In this document: in pieces, positions 1 through 6,763 of the stretch
How positions within the stretch are numbered: position 1 is the first letter of the stretch
How the letters are laid out: every line of letters begins with the position of its first letter
Source: a bacterium
GTDB taxonomy: Bacteria > Cyanobacteriota > Vampirovibrionia > Obscuribacterales > Obscuribacteraceae
Assembly (NCBI GenBank): GCA_030431355.1
Contig: JAUIJG010000191.1
Location: 1-9,673, forward strand
Direction of reading: 5' to 3'
DNA: 9,673 bases
The notes under the pieces: model-generated
Told to the model about the DNA's origin: nothing
Databases searched by the model: none
What the model saw: the letters and a program-made list of their open reading frames with translations, nothing else
Made by a program: the position numbers and the translations under genes

Positions 1-573
1 GCTGAAGAAAAGACAGTAATTACCCTGATATGCGAAAGAGCTGCCGAAGTTGATTCGGTCATGTCCCAGGACGATAAGTTGAAGGACATGCCCAACGTCA
101 AGGTAGTCAAATTCCCTTGCTCGGGAATGATACAGCCTCTCATGGTGGAAGCTGCCATGAAAGCCGGAGCCTCCGGAGTTGTGGTCTGCGGATGTCAGAT
201 TGGCGATTGCTACTACAGGGAAGGAAACCGCATGATTAAAGACCGTCTGATGGGCTCTCGCCCTCCCGGTCTTAAGCCTCGCACCGATAGAAGACGTGTA
301 CTAGCCCTGTGGTTATCTCGTAAGCAGACTGATAGATTTCTCTCCGAGACCAAAGAGTTTGTCACCTATGTAAGCGAGCTGGACAAAGAAGAAGGAACCA
401 CTGCAGCGGTGCCCAAAAAGGTTGAAGCCAAAAAGCCGGCCGAGAAAGTAGAAACCAAAGCTGACGATAAAAAAGCAGATAAGGTAGAAGCGAAGAAGCC
501 AGAAGAGAAGAAAACCGAGAAATCGGAGAAGTCCGAAGAAAAGGCCGAGAAGAAAGAGAAAGAAGATAAGTAG
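1..573 (+). CDS. FlpD/MvhD-type iron-sulfur protein, 5'-truncated, with charged C-terminal tail
   Basis: The frame is open from base 1 with no start, so the gene begins upstream; 190 residues are visible. Visible residues 5-125 resemble the MvhD/FlpD family (methyl-viologen-reducing hydrogenase delta subunit). This family carries a [2Fe-2S] cluster and passes electrons between a hydrogenase or dehydrogenase and HdrA-like flavoproteins. The signature is the block CGCQIGDCYYREGN (residues 63-76) together with PCSG (39-42); candidate ligands are C11, C40, C63, C65 and C70. The usual N-terminal CxxC element is reduced to ICER with one cysteine. From about residue 134 the protein becomes a low-complexity Lys/Glu/Ala tail containing two copies of VEAKKPxEK (bases 421-447 and 484-510). 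The missing upstream part may be an HdrA-like or QmoB-like module, since MvhD domains are often fused to these. It is the first visible gene of an operon. The family call is strong; the partner is unknown. Confidence 0.85.
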   Translation, partial: AEEKTVITLICERAAEVDSVMSQDDKLKDMPNVKVVKFPCSGMIQPLMVEAAMKAGASGVVVCGCQIGDCYYREGNRMIKDRLMGSRPPGLKPRTDRRRVLALWLSRKQTDRFLSETKEFVTYVSELDKEEGTTAAVPKKVEAKKPAEKVETKADDKKADKVEAKKPEEKKTEKSEKSEEKAEKKEKEDK

Positions 574-605
574 TTTAGTTTATTCTGACCAGAGGGAAAT
601 TGATC

Positions 606-734
606 ATGCCTCCAAGTAGCAAAAAGCCAGAATTGTCCGAGGTTCAAATCATAAATCGCTGGGCCTGGTTTTTCATTTTCTATTTTGTTTGCATTCTAAT
701 GATCGCCAGCTTCGGACTTATCGCCGAATTCTAG
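606..734 (+). CDS. 42-residue single-span membrane protein
   Basis: A short reading frame starts at ATG 606 and stops at TAG 732-734. It is preceded by a purine-rich ribosome binding site (GAGGG, about 592-597) at good spacing. The product has a polar, Lys/Pro-containing N-terminus (residues 1-18) and then a strongly hydrophobic aromatic-rich stretch (about 19-40, beginning WAWFFIFYF) that reads as one transmembrane helix. The orientation is uncertain. It lies 32 nt after the FlpD-type gene and 3 nt before the IPT/TIG gene, so it is almost certainly co-transcribed with them. It does not match a family I recognise. By analogy with other tiny one-span proteins it could be an accessory subunit of a membrane redox complex, but that is inference from position only. 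Confidence 0.7.
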   Translation: MPPSSKKPELSEVQIINRWAWFFIFYFVCILMIASFGLIAEF

Positions 735-737
735 GTT

Positions 738-1535
738 ATGCAAAACATGTCTAAACTTATTCTCTCTCCAGGCTTACTCCTGGTTATATCGTTGCTCTGG
801 TCATTTATCCAGACCGGTGTCTCCGTCCCTGTTTATGCATACGCTCACCAGATGGAGTCTGTGGCCCAGGGAGGACCCTATGTGGCGAAGCGCAAGCACG
901 TGGAGCGTTTTGCCGGTAAGTTCAGTTTGGAAGCCGACGATGTTCAGAAGCCCATGATTCTTACTCTCCATAATGGATTCTCCGATAATCCAGGCTTTAA
1001 TTGGTTGAGAGTATTTCTCTGTGACGATATCAACATTCAGAACTTTGATCGATATGAAGAACCTCATGGTGACCTCATATACGATGAGAACTATGTTCAG
1101 AGGCATACCATCACCCTCGATATCACCGACCTTGTTAAAGAGGGCGTCAACACAGTCTACATAGAAGGAAAAGGACCCAGAGGAGCTGTCTTGAGCTGGA
1201 CCCTGAATGGTGCCCTTAGTCCGGAGCTTTTCCCCATAAACCCGACCGTGACCCATCCAGGCGCTCGTTTGACTCTGACCGGTAAAGGCTTCAGCCATGA
1301 TACTGATGAAAACCAGGTATTCATCGGTGAAAGCAAAGTCAAAGTGCTGAGCTCTTCCAGAAGTAGATTGACCCTGGAAATTCCTGAAAATCTCAAGACT
1401 GGAAAACAGGTCATGAAAATCGTGGTCAATGGAGTATCGTCCGCGCCATTTGATTTAACTGTGAAACCGGCACCGAATATGGAGTCTTCCATAACAACAG
1501 AGCAGCCTGGCGAGAGTGCGACCGCGACTCAGTAA
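738..1535 (+). CDS. exported IPT/TIG-domain protein
   Basis: The protein has 265 residues. The N-terminus (about 5-36) is a signal sequence with a hydrophobic core and a plausible AYA cleavage site near residue 36, so the product should be periplasmic or surface-exposed. Residues about 50-160 look like a beta-rich module without a family I can name; it contains alternating hydrophobic strands and the segment TLDITDLVKEGVNTVYIEGKG. Residues about 166-243 fit an IPT/TIG immunoglobulin-like fold: it opens INPTVTHPG, has LTLTGKGF, and ends in a strand near FDLTVKP. The last 20 residues are Ser/Thr-rich. ATG 738 lacks a clear Shine-Dalgarno sequence and follows the previous stop by 3 nt, suggesting coupled translation. 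ATG 747 is an alternative start that keeps the signal peptide. The last base of the stop is the first base of the next start. The role is probably binding or scaffolding; no catalytic motif is seen. Confidence 0.8.
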   Translation: MQNMSKLILSPGLLLVISLLWSFIQTGVSVPVYAYAHQMESVAQGGPYVAKRKHVERFAGKFSLEADDVQKPMILTLHNGFSDNPGFNWLRVFLCDDINIQNFDRYEEPHGDLIYDENYVQRHTITLDITDLVKEGVNTVYIEGKGPRGAVLSWTLNGALSPELFPINPTVTHPGARLTLTGKGFSHDTDENQVFIGESKVKVLSSSRSRLTLEIPENLKTGKQVMKIVVNGVSSAPFDLTVKPAPNMESSITTEQPGESATATQ

Positions 1536-2329
1536 TGACAGAACTTGTAGATTTAAGCAGAGCCCTGGAGCCGGTTGATGAGTCGACCTTTCCCCCACTG
1601 TTAAAACCTTTGCTACGCATCATCGCTCCAGAAGTAGAATATTTGGACAATGAAGCAGGGGCTAAGATAATGATGGAGTTCTTCGCTTGTTCCAAGGAAG
1701 ACCTGCCGGAAGGGGAAGGATGGGCCGAGGAGAATTTAAAGCTATCCAGTCATCTGGGGACCCATGTGGACGCCCCGCTTCACTATGGTTCCACCTGTGC
1801 GGGGGCACCGTCTAAAACCATTGACCAGATTGATCTAAAGGATCTCTATCTGGATACTGTGGTGCTGGACTTTTCCGCGAAAAAAGGAACCGGTTCTGCC
1901 ATTACTGTCGAGGATCTCAAAAGAGCGTTGGACGCGATTGAATATGAGATTCGGGAAAGAGACGCAGTCTTAATTCGTACAGACCATGACAAATATGCCA
2001 TTAACGATCCTGTTAAGTACAATTATCCAGGACTGGTCAAAGAGTCCGCAACCTGGCTGGCTGATCAAGGTGCGCTTGTGGGTGGAACGGATGCTCTGGG
2101 CTGGGATAGACCATTCATGGTCATGTTGATGGAATTCAAAGCTACCGGGGATTGTTCAAAAATTTGGGATGCGCATTTTGCCCACAGGGATAAAGAGTTT
2201 TATGTGGTGCAGCAGCTTGTCAACCTGGATAAGTTACCTGCCAGCGGATTTAAAACGGCTTTCTTTCCGATAAACATAGTCGGTGCAAGCGCTGCTCCGG
2301 CAAGAGCAGTGGCATTTTTAGAAAAATAG
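1535..2329 (+). CDS. kynurenine formamidase-like metal-dependent cyclase/hydrolase
   Basis: The 264-residue protein belongs to the cyclase family (PF04199), which includes bacterial kynurenine formamidase KynB. The family motif HxGTHxDxPxH is intact at residues 73-83; H73, H77 and D79 are expected metal ligands and H83 is the expected catalytic histidine. Other family-like elements are TDHDKY (150-155), a YPGLVKESATWL segment (164-175), GGTDALGWDRP (183-193) and NLDKLP (230-235). In KynB a further His and a Glu twelve residues later bind metal. Here H214 aligns with that His, but the Glu position is Q226 (VVQQLVNL), an unusual change that may alter metal occupancy or activity. The start overlaps the previous stop by one base (TAATG), a classic coupling arrangement. 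Family membership is secure; the substrate is not, and no tryptophan-pathway genes are nearby, so I give no symbol. Confidence 0.88.
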   Translation: MTELVDLSRALEPVDESTFPPLLKPLLRIIAPEVEYLDNEAGAKIMMEFFACSKEDLPEGEGWAEENLKLSSHLGTHVDAPLHYGSTCAGAPSKTIDQIDLKDLYLDTVVLDFSAKKGTGSAITVEDLKRALDAIEYEIRERDAVLIRTDHDKYAINDPVKYNYPGLVKESATWLADQGALVGGTDALGWDRPFMVMLMEFKATGDCSKIWDAHFAHRDKEFYVVQQLVNLDKLPASGFKTAFFPINIVGASAAPARAVAFLEK

Positions 2330-2344
2330 ACCCTAAAAATAGAG

Positions 2345-2373
2345 AAATAGAACTCTTTTGGTGAGTTCTATTT
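2345..2373 (+). terminator. hairpin terminator after the cyclase gene
   Basis: A perfect 11-bp inverted repeat, AAATAGAACTC (2345-2355) and GAGTTCTATTT (2363-2373), encloses a 7-nt loop, 15 nt downstream of the cyclase stop codon. The T residues lie in the 3' arm rather than after it, so it is an imperfect intrinsic terminator. It is placed correctly to end the four-gene operon. Confidence 0.65.
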
Positions 2374-2696
2374 CCCGATGCACTCTGCTGGATGCAGTGT
2401 CACTATCCTGTAACCGATATCGCTGGGGGTTAATCTTTCTCGGGCTTATCCATTTCAATCGGCTCCAGGTAATTACCAGAGTATCGACAATTGGAAATAG
2501 CTGCCTATAGGGTTTTTCCTGTATTTGATATGCGGAATAGACTGTATGACTGGAAACGATGACAGGATAAGCTTTTTCTCCCCTGGCAAATTAGAAGTCA
2601 GGCTCGACTATTTCTTGATTGTCACGGGGTTGTAATATTATCGCACCCTGACAACGACTGAAAACGTCTATCACCATATGCAGTATCGGCAAACTT
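2374..2696. other. gene-free stretch between convergent units
   Basis: No convincing gene, tRNA or repeat is visible here. On the minus strand a frame stays open for roughly 85 codons (about 2332-2593, ending at a stop near 2332). It has no ATG near its beginning, no ribosome binding site and no recognisable family, and it runs through the terminator hairpin. The stretch lies between the ends of two converging transcription units. A weak hairpin around 2380-2400 (CACT/TGC against GCAGTG) is too short to interpret. Confidence 0.5.
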
Positions 2697-3620
2697 TTAG
2701 CGAAATTCGATATAGACTTTCAAGTCTGGAGCGCTTTCGATAGTGCCCGGCTCTTTGCGCCAGAGTCTGACCTCCATCATTGCCGGGAGTTCGGTGACCG
2801 TGAATTCATGAATCTCTTTTTGTAGTGGACTCATATTGTTCGAGCCGCCTGGATAACCGGCGCTGCCTCCACAATGAATAAACTGCAAAATTTGCACAGG
2901 TTTCTTTATCTTGGCGGCGTTCTCTATATTTATGCAATTCTCTTCCGGCACATGGAGAAAGTTAAAGCCGAAATCGCGAGCGTTGTATGCCACCAGATCA
3001 AACTTATTCACCGGTGAACGATCTGATATAAAGGGTTCTAGATTAGCCAGTGCCTTATTGAAGGCGGTCACTTCATAGGTTGTCTCGACAGAACATTTTG
3101 CTGGAAAGATCTTCAGGCTAGATGGCGACCAGCAAAAGGGAAAGTCCGGTTTGGACCACTCGGTCTGACTCAGTTTCTCTTGGTCCCATATTTCATTGGA
3201 CCAGGAGGAGACACCGACCAGCAAATAGGGATTGAGCAGATAGCGACTCTCCTCCGAAGGTCCCAGTATGGATTTGTCTCCCGAGCCGTAAACAGAGCAT
3301 CCTGCTATTCCCCACCAGGGCTTTCCGGATACGATTTCACCGAAAATCACTTCGGATGGCTTGTAGCTGTCCTTCAGCAGGAGAGGGGAATACCTCTCCA
3401 CAATAGCCCTTCTCAGAGAGAGAATCTCTTCTTTTGTCTGTCCGTCCAGTTCGACCATCGCCTGAATCGGAATTTCAAGAAACTCTTCCTGGCAAAGCGA
3501 ATGCTCACCGAGAAGCAGCTCATTTTCATTGACAAGGGCTCTACTCAAGCAGCCCTGGACGGAAATAAGCAATAGTAATAAAACTATGGCAGAGCAGGAG
3601 AACCTGGACGAAAACCTCAT
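2697..3620 (-). CDS. putative lipoprotein of unknown family
   Basis: The 307-residue product begins with a basic N-terminus, a Leu-rich core (about 11-20) and VQGC at 21-24. This reads as a lipobox, so C24 is the likely lipidated residue and the protein is probably anchored to a membrane facing the periplasm or surface. After lipidation six cysteines remain (43, 108, 163, 176, 229, 250), enough for three disulfides. Middle segments are aromatic-rich (PWWGIAGCSVYGSG, 101-114). I recognise no family or catalytic motif. The start follows the upstream gene's stop by 11 nt, and that gap is pyrimidine-rich with no Shine-Dalgarno sequence, so translation probably depends on coupling to the preceding gene. 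The two are likely partners or products of one envelope function. Confidence 0.7.
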   Translation of the reverse strand: MRFSSRFSCSAIVLLLLLISVQGCLSRALVNENELLLGEHSLCQEEFLEIPIQAMVELDGQTKEEILSLRRAIVERYSPLLLKDSYKPSEVIFGEIVSGKPWWGIAGCSVYGSGDKSILGPSEESRYLLNPYLLVGVSSWSNEIWDQEKLSQTEWSKPDFPFCWSPSSLKIFPAKCSVETTYEVTAFNKALANLEPFISDRSPVNKFDLVAYNARDFGFNFLHVPEENCINIENAAKIKKPVQILQFIHCGGSAGYPGGSNNMSPLQKEIHEFTVTELPAMMEVRLWRKEPGTIESAPDLKVYIEFR

Positions 3621-3631
3621 GGGAAAAGAGG

Positions 3632-4111
3632 TCAGCGCTTCTTCACCTGGTGGAAGTATATCGAATAGCTGCTATGGCAGTTCTTTGATTTCTCTTTTGT
3701 TGTGTTAGCCACATCGCTCATGGTAATGCTGCAGACACTGCCGTCTTTATCCTGGGCTCTAATCAATTCCCCATCGGACTGAGTGATTTTCCAATTGCTC
3801 ATTCTTAGAGCATTTGACCACCATTGTTTAACCTGGTCCTGGGTATGCTCCACATTGAACGTCTGGATGTAGCCTGGTCCGTCTTTGGCATTTGGATAAG
3901 CAAGACCCATAATAAAATACTGCTTTCCGGTGTACTGGGGTAGGCCGGGAAGAGCGATCGGTCTGTCTAGATGATTGGCCTGAAATTTCGGATCATTGTT
4001 TTTGTTCTGGTTATTATTGCCTTGATTCTGCTTGAATCCCCACTGAGCATTTGCCGCCGTCCATGAGGACATAGTCAGCACCAAAACAACTGCGATTATG
4101 CTTCTAAACAT
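3632..4111 (-). CDS. secreted protein with Asn/Gln-rich linker, unknown family
   Basis: The product has 159 residues. The N-terminus is a clear signal peptide with a hydrophobic core (4-15) and an ANA cleavage site ending at residue 22. It is followed by a low-complexity Asn/Gln/Lys segment (about 28-40) and then a compact domain (about 45-159) with the elements YFIMGLAYP, VKQWWSNALRMSNWKI and a C127/C145 pair that may form a disulfide. A strong ribosome binding site (AGAGGGAGAA) lies just before ATG 4111. It is the first gene of a two-gene unit with the lipoprotein downstream. I do not recognise the domain, and nothing in it suggests an enzyme; a small periplasmic or extracellular binding protein is the cautious reading. 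Confidence 0.7.
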   Translation of the reverse strand: MFRSIIAVVLVLTMSSWTAANAQWGFKQNQGNNNQNKNNDPKFQANHLDRPIALPGLPQYTGKQYFIMGLAYPNAKDGPGYIQTFNVEHTQDQVKQWWSNALRMSNWKITQSDGELIRAQDKDGSVCSITMSDVANTTKEKSKNCHSSYSIYFHQVKKR

Positions 4112-4182
4112 CTTTCTCCCTCTGTACCATCCAGAACTTTCTCTTCAAATCTCTCTTCTAATACAACAAACAAGAGCAAGAG

Positions 4183-4246
4183 AAAAGTCCACTCTTCCTG
4201 AATCATACCCTGTTTGAAAGGTTTTTCGTCGGAAGAATGGACTTTT
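4183..4246 (-). terminator. long-stem terminator after the TadG-like gene
   Basis: A 16-bp inverted repeat with one mismatch lies 26 nt beyond the TadG-like stop codon. The arms are AAAAGTCCACTCTTCC (4183-4198) and GGAAGAATGGACTTTT (4231-4246). They enclose about 32 nt. Read on the minus strand, the stem ends in TTTTCTCTT, a reasonable U-rich tail. The A/T-flanked arms would also work on the plus strand, but no plus-strand gene needs it. Confidence 0.7.
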
Positions 4247-4271
4247 TACTCTATTCATTCAGCTAAGTGAA

Positions 4272-6449
4272 TTAGTTAGGTTTACAGAATCTACCTCCAT
4301 TCACTGCTGTGTTTTCGAATTTCAGATCACCGAGCAGGTTGTTGAAACCGGAAGCTGGTGTCCAAACGGCGCGGTCAACTGCCTCGATACGCGTGTTGCG
4401 TGTGAAGGGAGCTTCGTGATAGCTCGCGTCACCTATCGAGCAGACGTCACCACCGGATCCTCTACCCTTGGTCGCATTGATAACCGTGGTGTCGATTCTG
4501 TAGGTGTTCTCACAAGGAACAACTTGAGTTGATGTACGACCATCGTTGTCGGTCAGGTTAGCTGGAGCAGGTCTGAAGTATGTGCCGGCAGGTATTGGCT
4601 GCATGGTCACACTTCCAGGACCAGGAGAGTACAGTACCAGTGTCTGACCCATAGCTAAAGGCATGCTGGCATCGTTCAACGCAGCTTCCACATTCGCTCT
4701 GGTGATACTGGGGTCTACCTGGGTCATTCTGTCGGCGATGAATCCAACTATGTTGTTAGCACAGGCGTTGGCTCCACCATCGGAGATCTGGTCCAGATAT
4801 GCTCTCGGAGTATCTATGTTTCCGAAAGACGGGTCCGGGTTGCCTGAGGTTGTGTTGTAGCATCCGTTGACATTGAATTTCTTCATGCCTGATGCCAGCG
4901 GGGGTGGGTCTACCTGGGCGCATTTAGCACCTCTAGCACGTTGGGCAAGCAGGCTGGCCTTCATATATTCTATGTTGGTGAAGCCGTCGGGAGATGTGGC
5001 AGTACTTCCGGTGGGGAGGTTCTGGTCACGTTCGTAGGCGCCTGCTGCTGCAAAGGGCAGTCTTCCAGCGATCATGGACTCGTCGGAGTTGGATCCGTCG
5101 ATACCATTGTCGAAGAAGCAGTTGTTGTTGCCCCATCCGTTGAGGGCGTCACAGGGGCTGCCGGATGCAGTCACGCCTGGGGTTGTTGAATCTGTAGGAT
5201 GATTTGTATTATCCGCTAGATCGTCCAGGGTGGCTGGTCTGAAGCCGCTGGTGCCCATGGTGATAACGAAGATGCCTTCCAGGCTAGGTCTGGGGACCGT
5301 GCCGGTGGTGTCTGCGTTATAGTTAGCCCAGTCTACAAACGCACCGTTGTTCGTGGAGAACATGTTGCTGGTGCCGTTGCCGGCTGTGAACACCTGGGAA
5401 GGAGGCCACAGTTCGTTGTTGAAGATATCGTTAGTACCGCTAACAACGGGGTCGGCGATGGGTGTGTTCTGAGCGTTAGCATCTTGACCGTTGTTGATTC
5501 TCACGTAACCTCTAGGAATCGATGCTGCGAAGTCTTTGTCGAGGACGCCGACGATAGCGCAAGCAAGGGATCCGCCAAGGTGTCCGGAAGAACCTTCGGT
5601 GGCTTCTGATGTTGCTTTGAAAGCGTTGGGGGGCAAGTAGCCCTCAGCGACTGGGTCGGTGGTGGCTCCGTCGAACTCGCCTACATCAACGATGTGGGGC
5701 TGGGTTTTCGGGAAGATAGGTACACCGGCTATGGTGATGTTGTCGCTGTTTCCACAAGGTATAGTCCAGTTAACATAACCGGCCATATATGGAGAATTGC
5801 CATCATCACTGGTTACTGCGCCAGTGTTCTGGTTTGTCAGATTACTGGGCGGGCTCACAGGGAGGCTGGTATTCGCGTGGAAATATACGTTTGTTGAGTA
5901 ACCCTGTCTCATGAAGGCAGATGCAATGTTGCCTACCAGGTTGACCTTGTTACCGTGCCACATCTTGGTGTTGTTCACTTGAGCAACATCGGTGAAGTGG
6001 GTGTTAAGCGTGTTGGTGTTGTGTAGCTTGTCCCTCAGCTGGGTTGATACCTGCTTAGCGGTAGCCGCAAGAGATTTTGCGTGAGTTGCAGCTTCTGCAG
6101 TATTAATATGATCAGCGTTCAATGCAACAAGAATTGATTGAGCGATTATTCTATTAAGGTTCTGCATGCTTGCTCTACCACCGGTGGTACCAAGGCCGCT
6201 GACCGCTTCGTCGAGTCCGATGAAGTCAGAAGCACTAGCTCCCACTGAGCTAAAGTCTACGCCAACGATTGTGGGCGATAGAGCGTTTCTGGCGACTATT
6301 AGTACGCCAGCGTCAGTAGCGTTAGCTACCTCACGCTCACCGCCAATGATCTTGGCTAGGATGAAGAAACCAACAGCTAGGATGATGACTACGAACACGC
6401 AGACCGCAACCAATCCTAAAGTGGCCCCTCTCCTTCGGTTGAGTTTCAT
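4272..6449 (-). CDS. large TadG/TadE-like envelope protein
   Basis: From ATG 6449 the protein has 725 residues. This start is chosen because GGAGG lies at 6460-6464, 10 nt upstream; the in-frame ATG at 6491 would add 14 residues without such a site. The N-terminus has RRRG, a transmembrane helix (about 9-32), and then IIGGEREVANATDAGVL, which fits the TadG/TadE-like N-terminal domain (PF13400) of tight-adherence pilus systems; the ATDA motif is typical. The remainder should lie outside the membrane. It is rich in Asn, Gly, Thr and Pro with scattered cysteines, including one four residues from the C-terminus. I see no von Willebrand MIDAS motif. No other tad genes (secretin, ATPase, Flp pilin) are in the window. 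The gene has its own strong promoter and terminator, so it is a single-gene unit and may act as a surface protein or minor pilin-like component. Confidence 0.75.
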   Translation of the reverse strand: MKLNRRRGATLGLVAVCVFVVIILAVGFFILAKIIGGEREVANATDAGVLIVARNALSPTIVGVDFSSVGASASDFIGLDEAVSGLGTTGGRASMQNLNRIIAQSILVALNADHINTAEAATHAKSLAATAKQVSTQLRDKLHNTNTLNTHFTDVAQVNNTKMWHGNKVNLVGNIASAFMRQGYSTNVYFHANTSLPVSPPSNLTNQNTGAVTSDDGNSPYMAGYVNWTIPCGNSDNITIAGVPIFPKTQPHIVDVGEFDGATTDPVAEGYLPPNAFKATSEATEGSSGHLGGSLACAIVGVLDKDFAASIPRGYVRINNGQDANAQNTPIADPVVSGTNDIFNNELWPPSQVFTAGNGTSNMFSTNNGAFVDWANYNADTTGTVPRPSLEGIFVITMGTSGFRPATLDDLADNTNHPTDSTTPGVTASGSPCDALNGWGNNNCFFDNGIDGSNSDESMIAGRLPFAAAGAYERDQNLPTGSTATSPDGFTNIEYMKASLLAQRARGAKCAQVDPPPLASGMKKFNVNGCYNTTSGNPDPSFGNIDTPRAYLDQISDGGANACANNIVGFIADRMTQVDPSITRANVEAALNDASMPLAMGQTLVLYSPGPGSVTMQPIPAGTYFRPAPANLTDNDGRTSTQVVPCENTYRIDTTVINATKGRGSGGDVCSIGDASYHEAPFTRNTRIEAVDRAVWTPASGFNNLLGDLKFENTAVNGGRFCKPN

Positions 6450-6542
6450 GTGGCTGTTTCCTCCGTCGTGTATCCAGCCTATGCGTAACAAGAATATCGT
6501 TGTCCGATGAAAAATTGAGAGATACTAAGATACGCACATTAA

Positions 6543-6572
6543 ACAGATATTAATTATTATCGTTTAATCTGT
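6543..6572. promoter_or_regulatory. dyad overlapping the -10 region, possible operator
   Basis: ACAGAT (6543-6548) and ATCTGT (6567-6572) form an inverted repeat separated by 18 bp. The symmetry extends imperfectly inward through TTAA-type bases (ACAGATATTAA against TTTAATCTGT). It spans the -10 box and start-site region of the TadG-like promoter, where a repressor would be expected to bind. AT-rich symmetry by chance remains possible. Confidence 0.35.
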
Positions 6573-6584
6573 CTGGGCTGTCAA
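6556..6584 (-). promoter_or_regulatory. near-consensus sigma-70 promoter for the TadG-like gene
   Basis: On the minus strand a perfect -35 box TTGACA (6579-6584) is followed after exactly 17 nt by GATAAT (6556-6561), one base from the -10 consensus. Transcription should begin near 6549, giving a leader of about 100 nt before the GGAGG and ATG 6449. No riboswitch-like structure stands out in the leader. Confidence 0.75.
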
Positions 6585-6622
6585 GAATCCCTGGGGAATC
6601 TGAAGCCCATACTTTCTTATAC

Positions 6623-6651
6623 CCAAAACCCAATATTATATTGGGTTTTGG
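6623..6651. terminator. perfect 13-bp hairpin downstream of the IctB-like gene
   Basis: CCAAAACCCAATA (6623-6635) and TATTGGGTTTTGG (6639-6651) are perfect complements around a 3-nt loop. It lies about 110 nt beyond the end of the IctB-like gene and upstream of the TadG-like promoter, so it probably insulates the two units. There is no clean T-run after the stem on the minus strand, so factor-dependent termination or 3'-end stabilisation is possible. Confidence 0.55.
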
Positions 6652-6763
6652 CTCACATTTAATGTCTCTGTTCGGACTAAAAAGGGTGAGATCCAATGAT
6701 TAATTATGAGCGCCACTTAATTAAGCGCCGTTAATATTAGCAGCGTTTTATCTTGTATGTCGC
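6652..6763. other. short AT-rich spacer
   Basis: This is non-coding spacer between the IctB-like stop and the hairpin. It contains TTAATTAA flanked by two GCGCC blocks (about 6708-6728) that can pair only with a bulge. I see no gene or clear site in it. Confidence 0.35.

Noticed and set aside
366..647. Ser/Phe-rich minus-strand frame opposite the Lys/Glu tail
   Set aside because: This is the mirror image of a low-complexity purine-rich coding strand, with no independent support.
640..660. GGTTCAAATC resembling a tRNA T-arm
   Set aside because: The flanking bases do not form the required stem, no cloverleaf can be drawn, and it lies inside the 42-residue coding frame.
2332..2593. Minus-strand open frame of about 85 codons in the gene-free stretch
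   Set aside because: It has no start codon near its beginning, no ribosome binding site and no recognisable family, and it runs through a terminator hairpin.
6450..6491. Upstream start for the TadG-like gene
   Set aside because: It would put the GGAGG site inside the coding region; ATG 6449 has ideal spacing and gives the typical short basic N-terminus.
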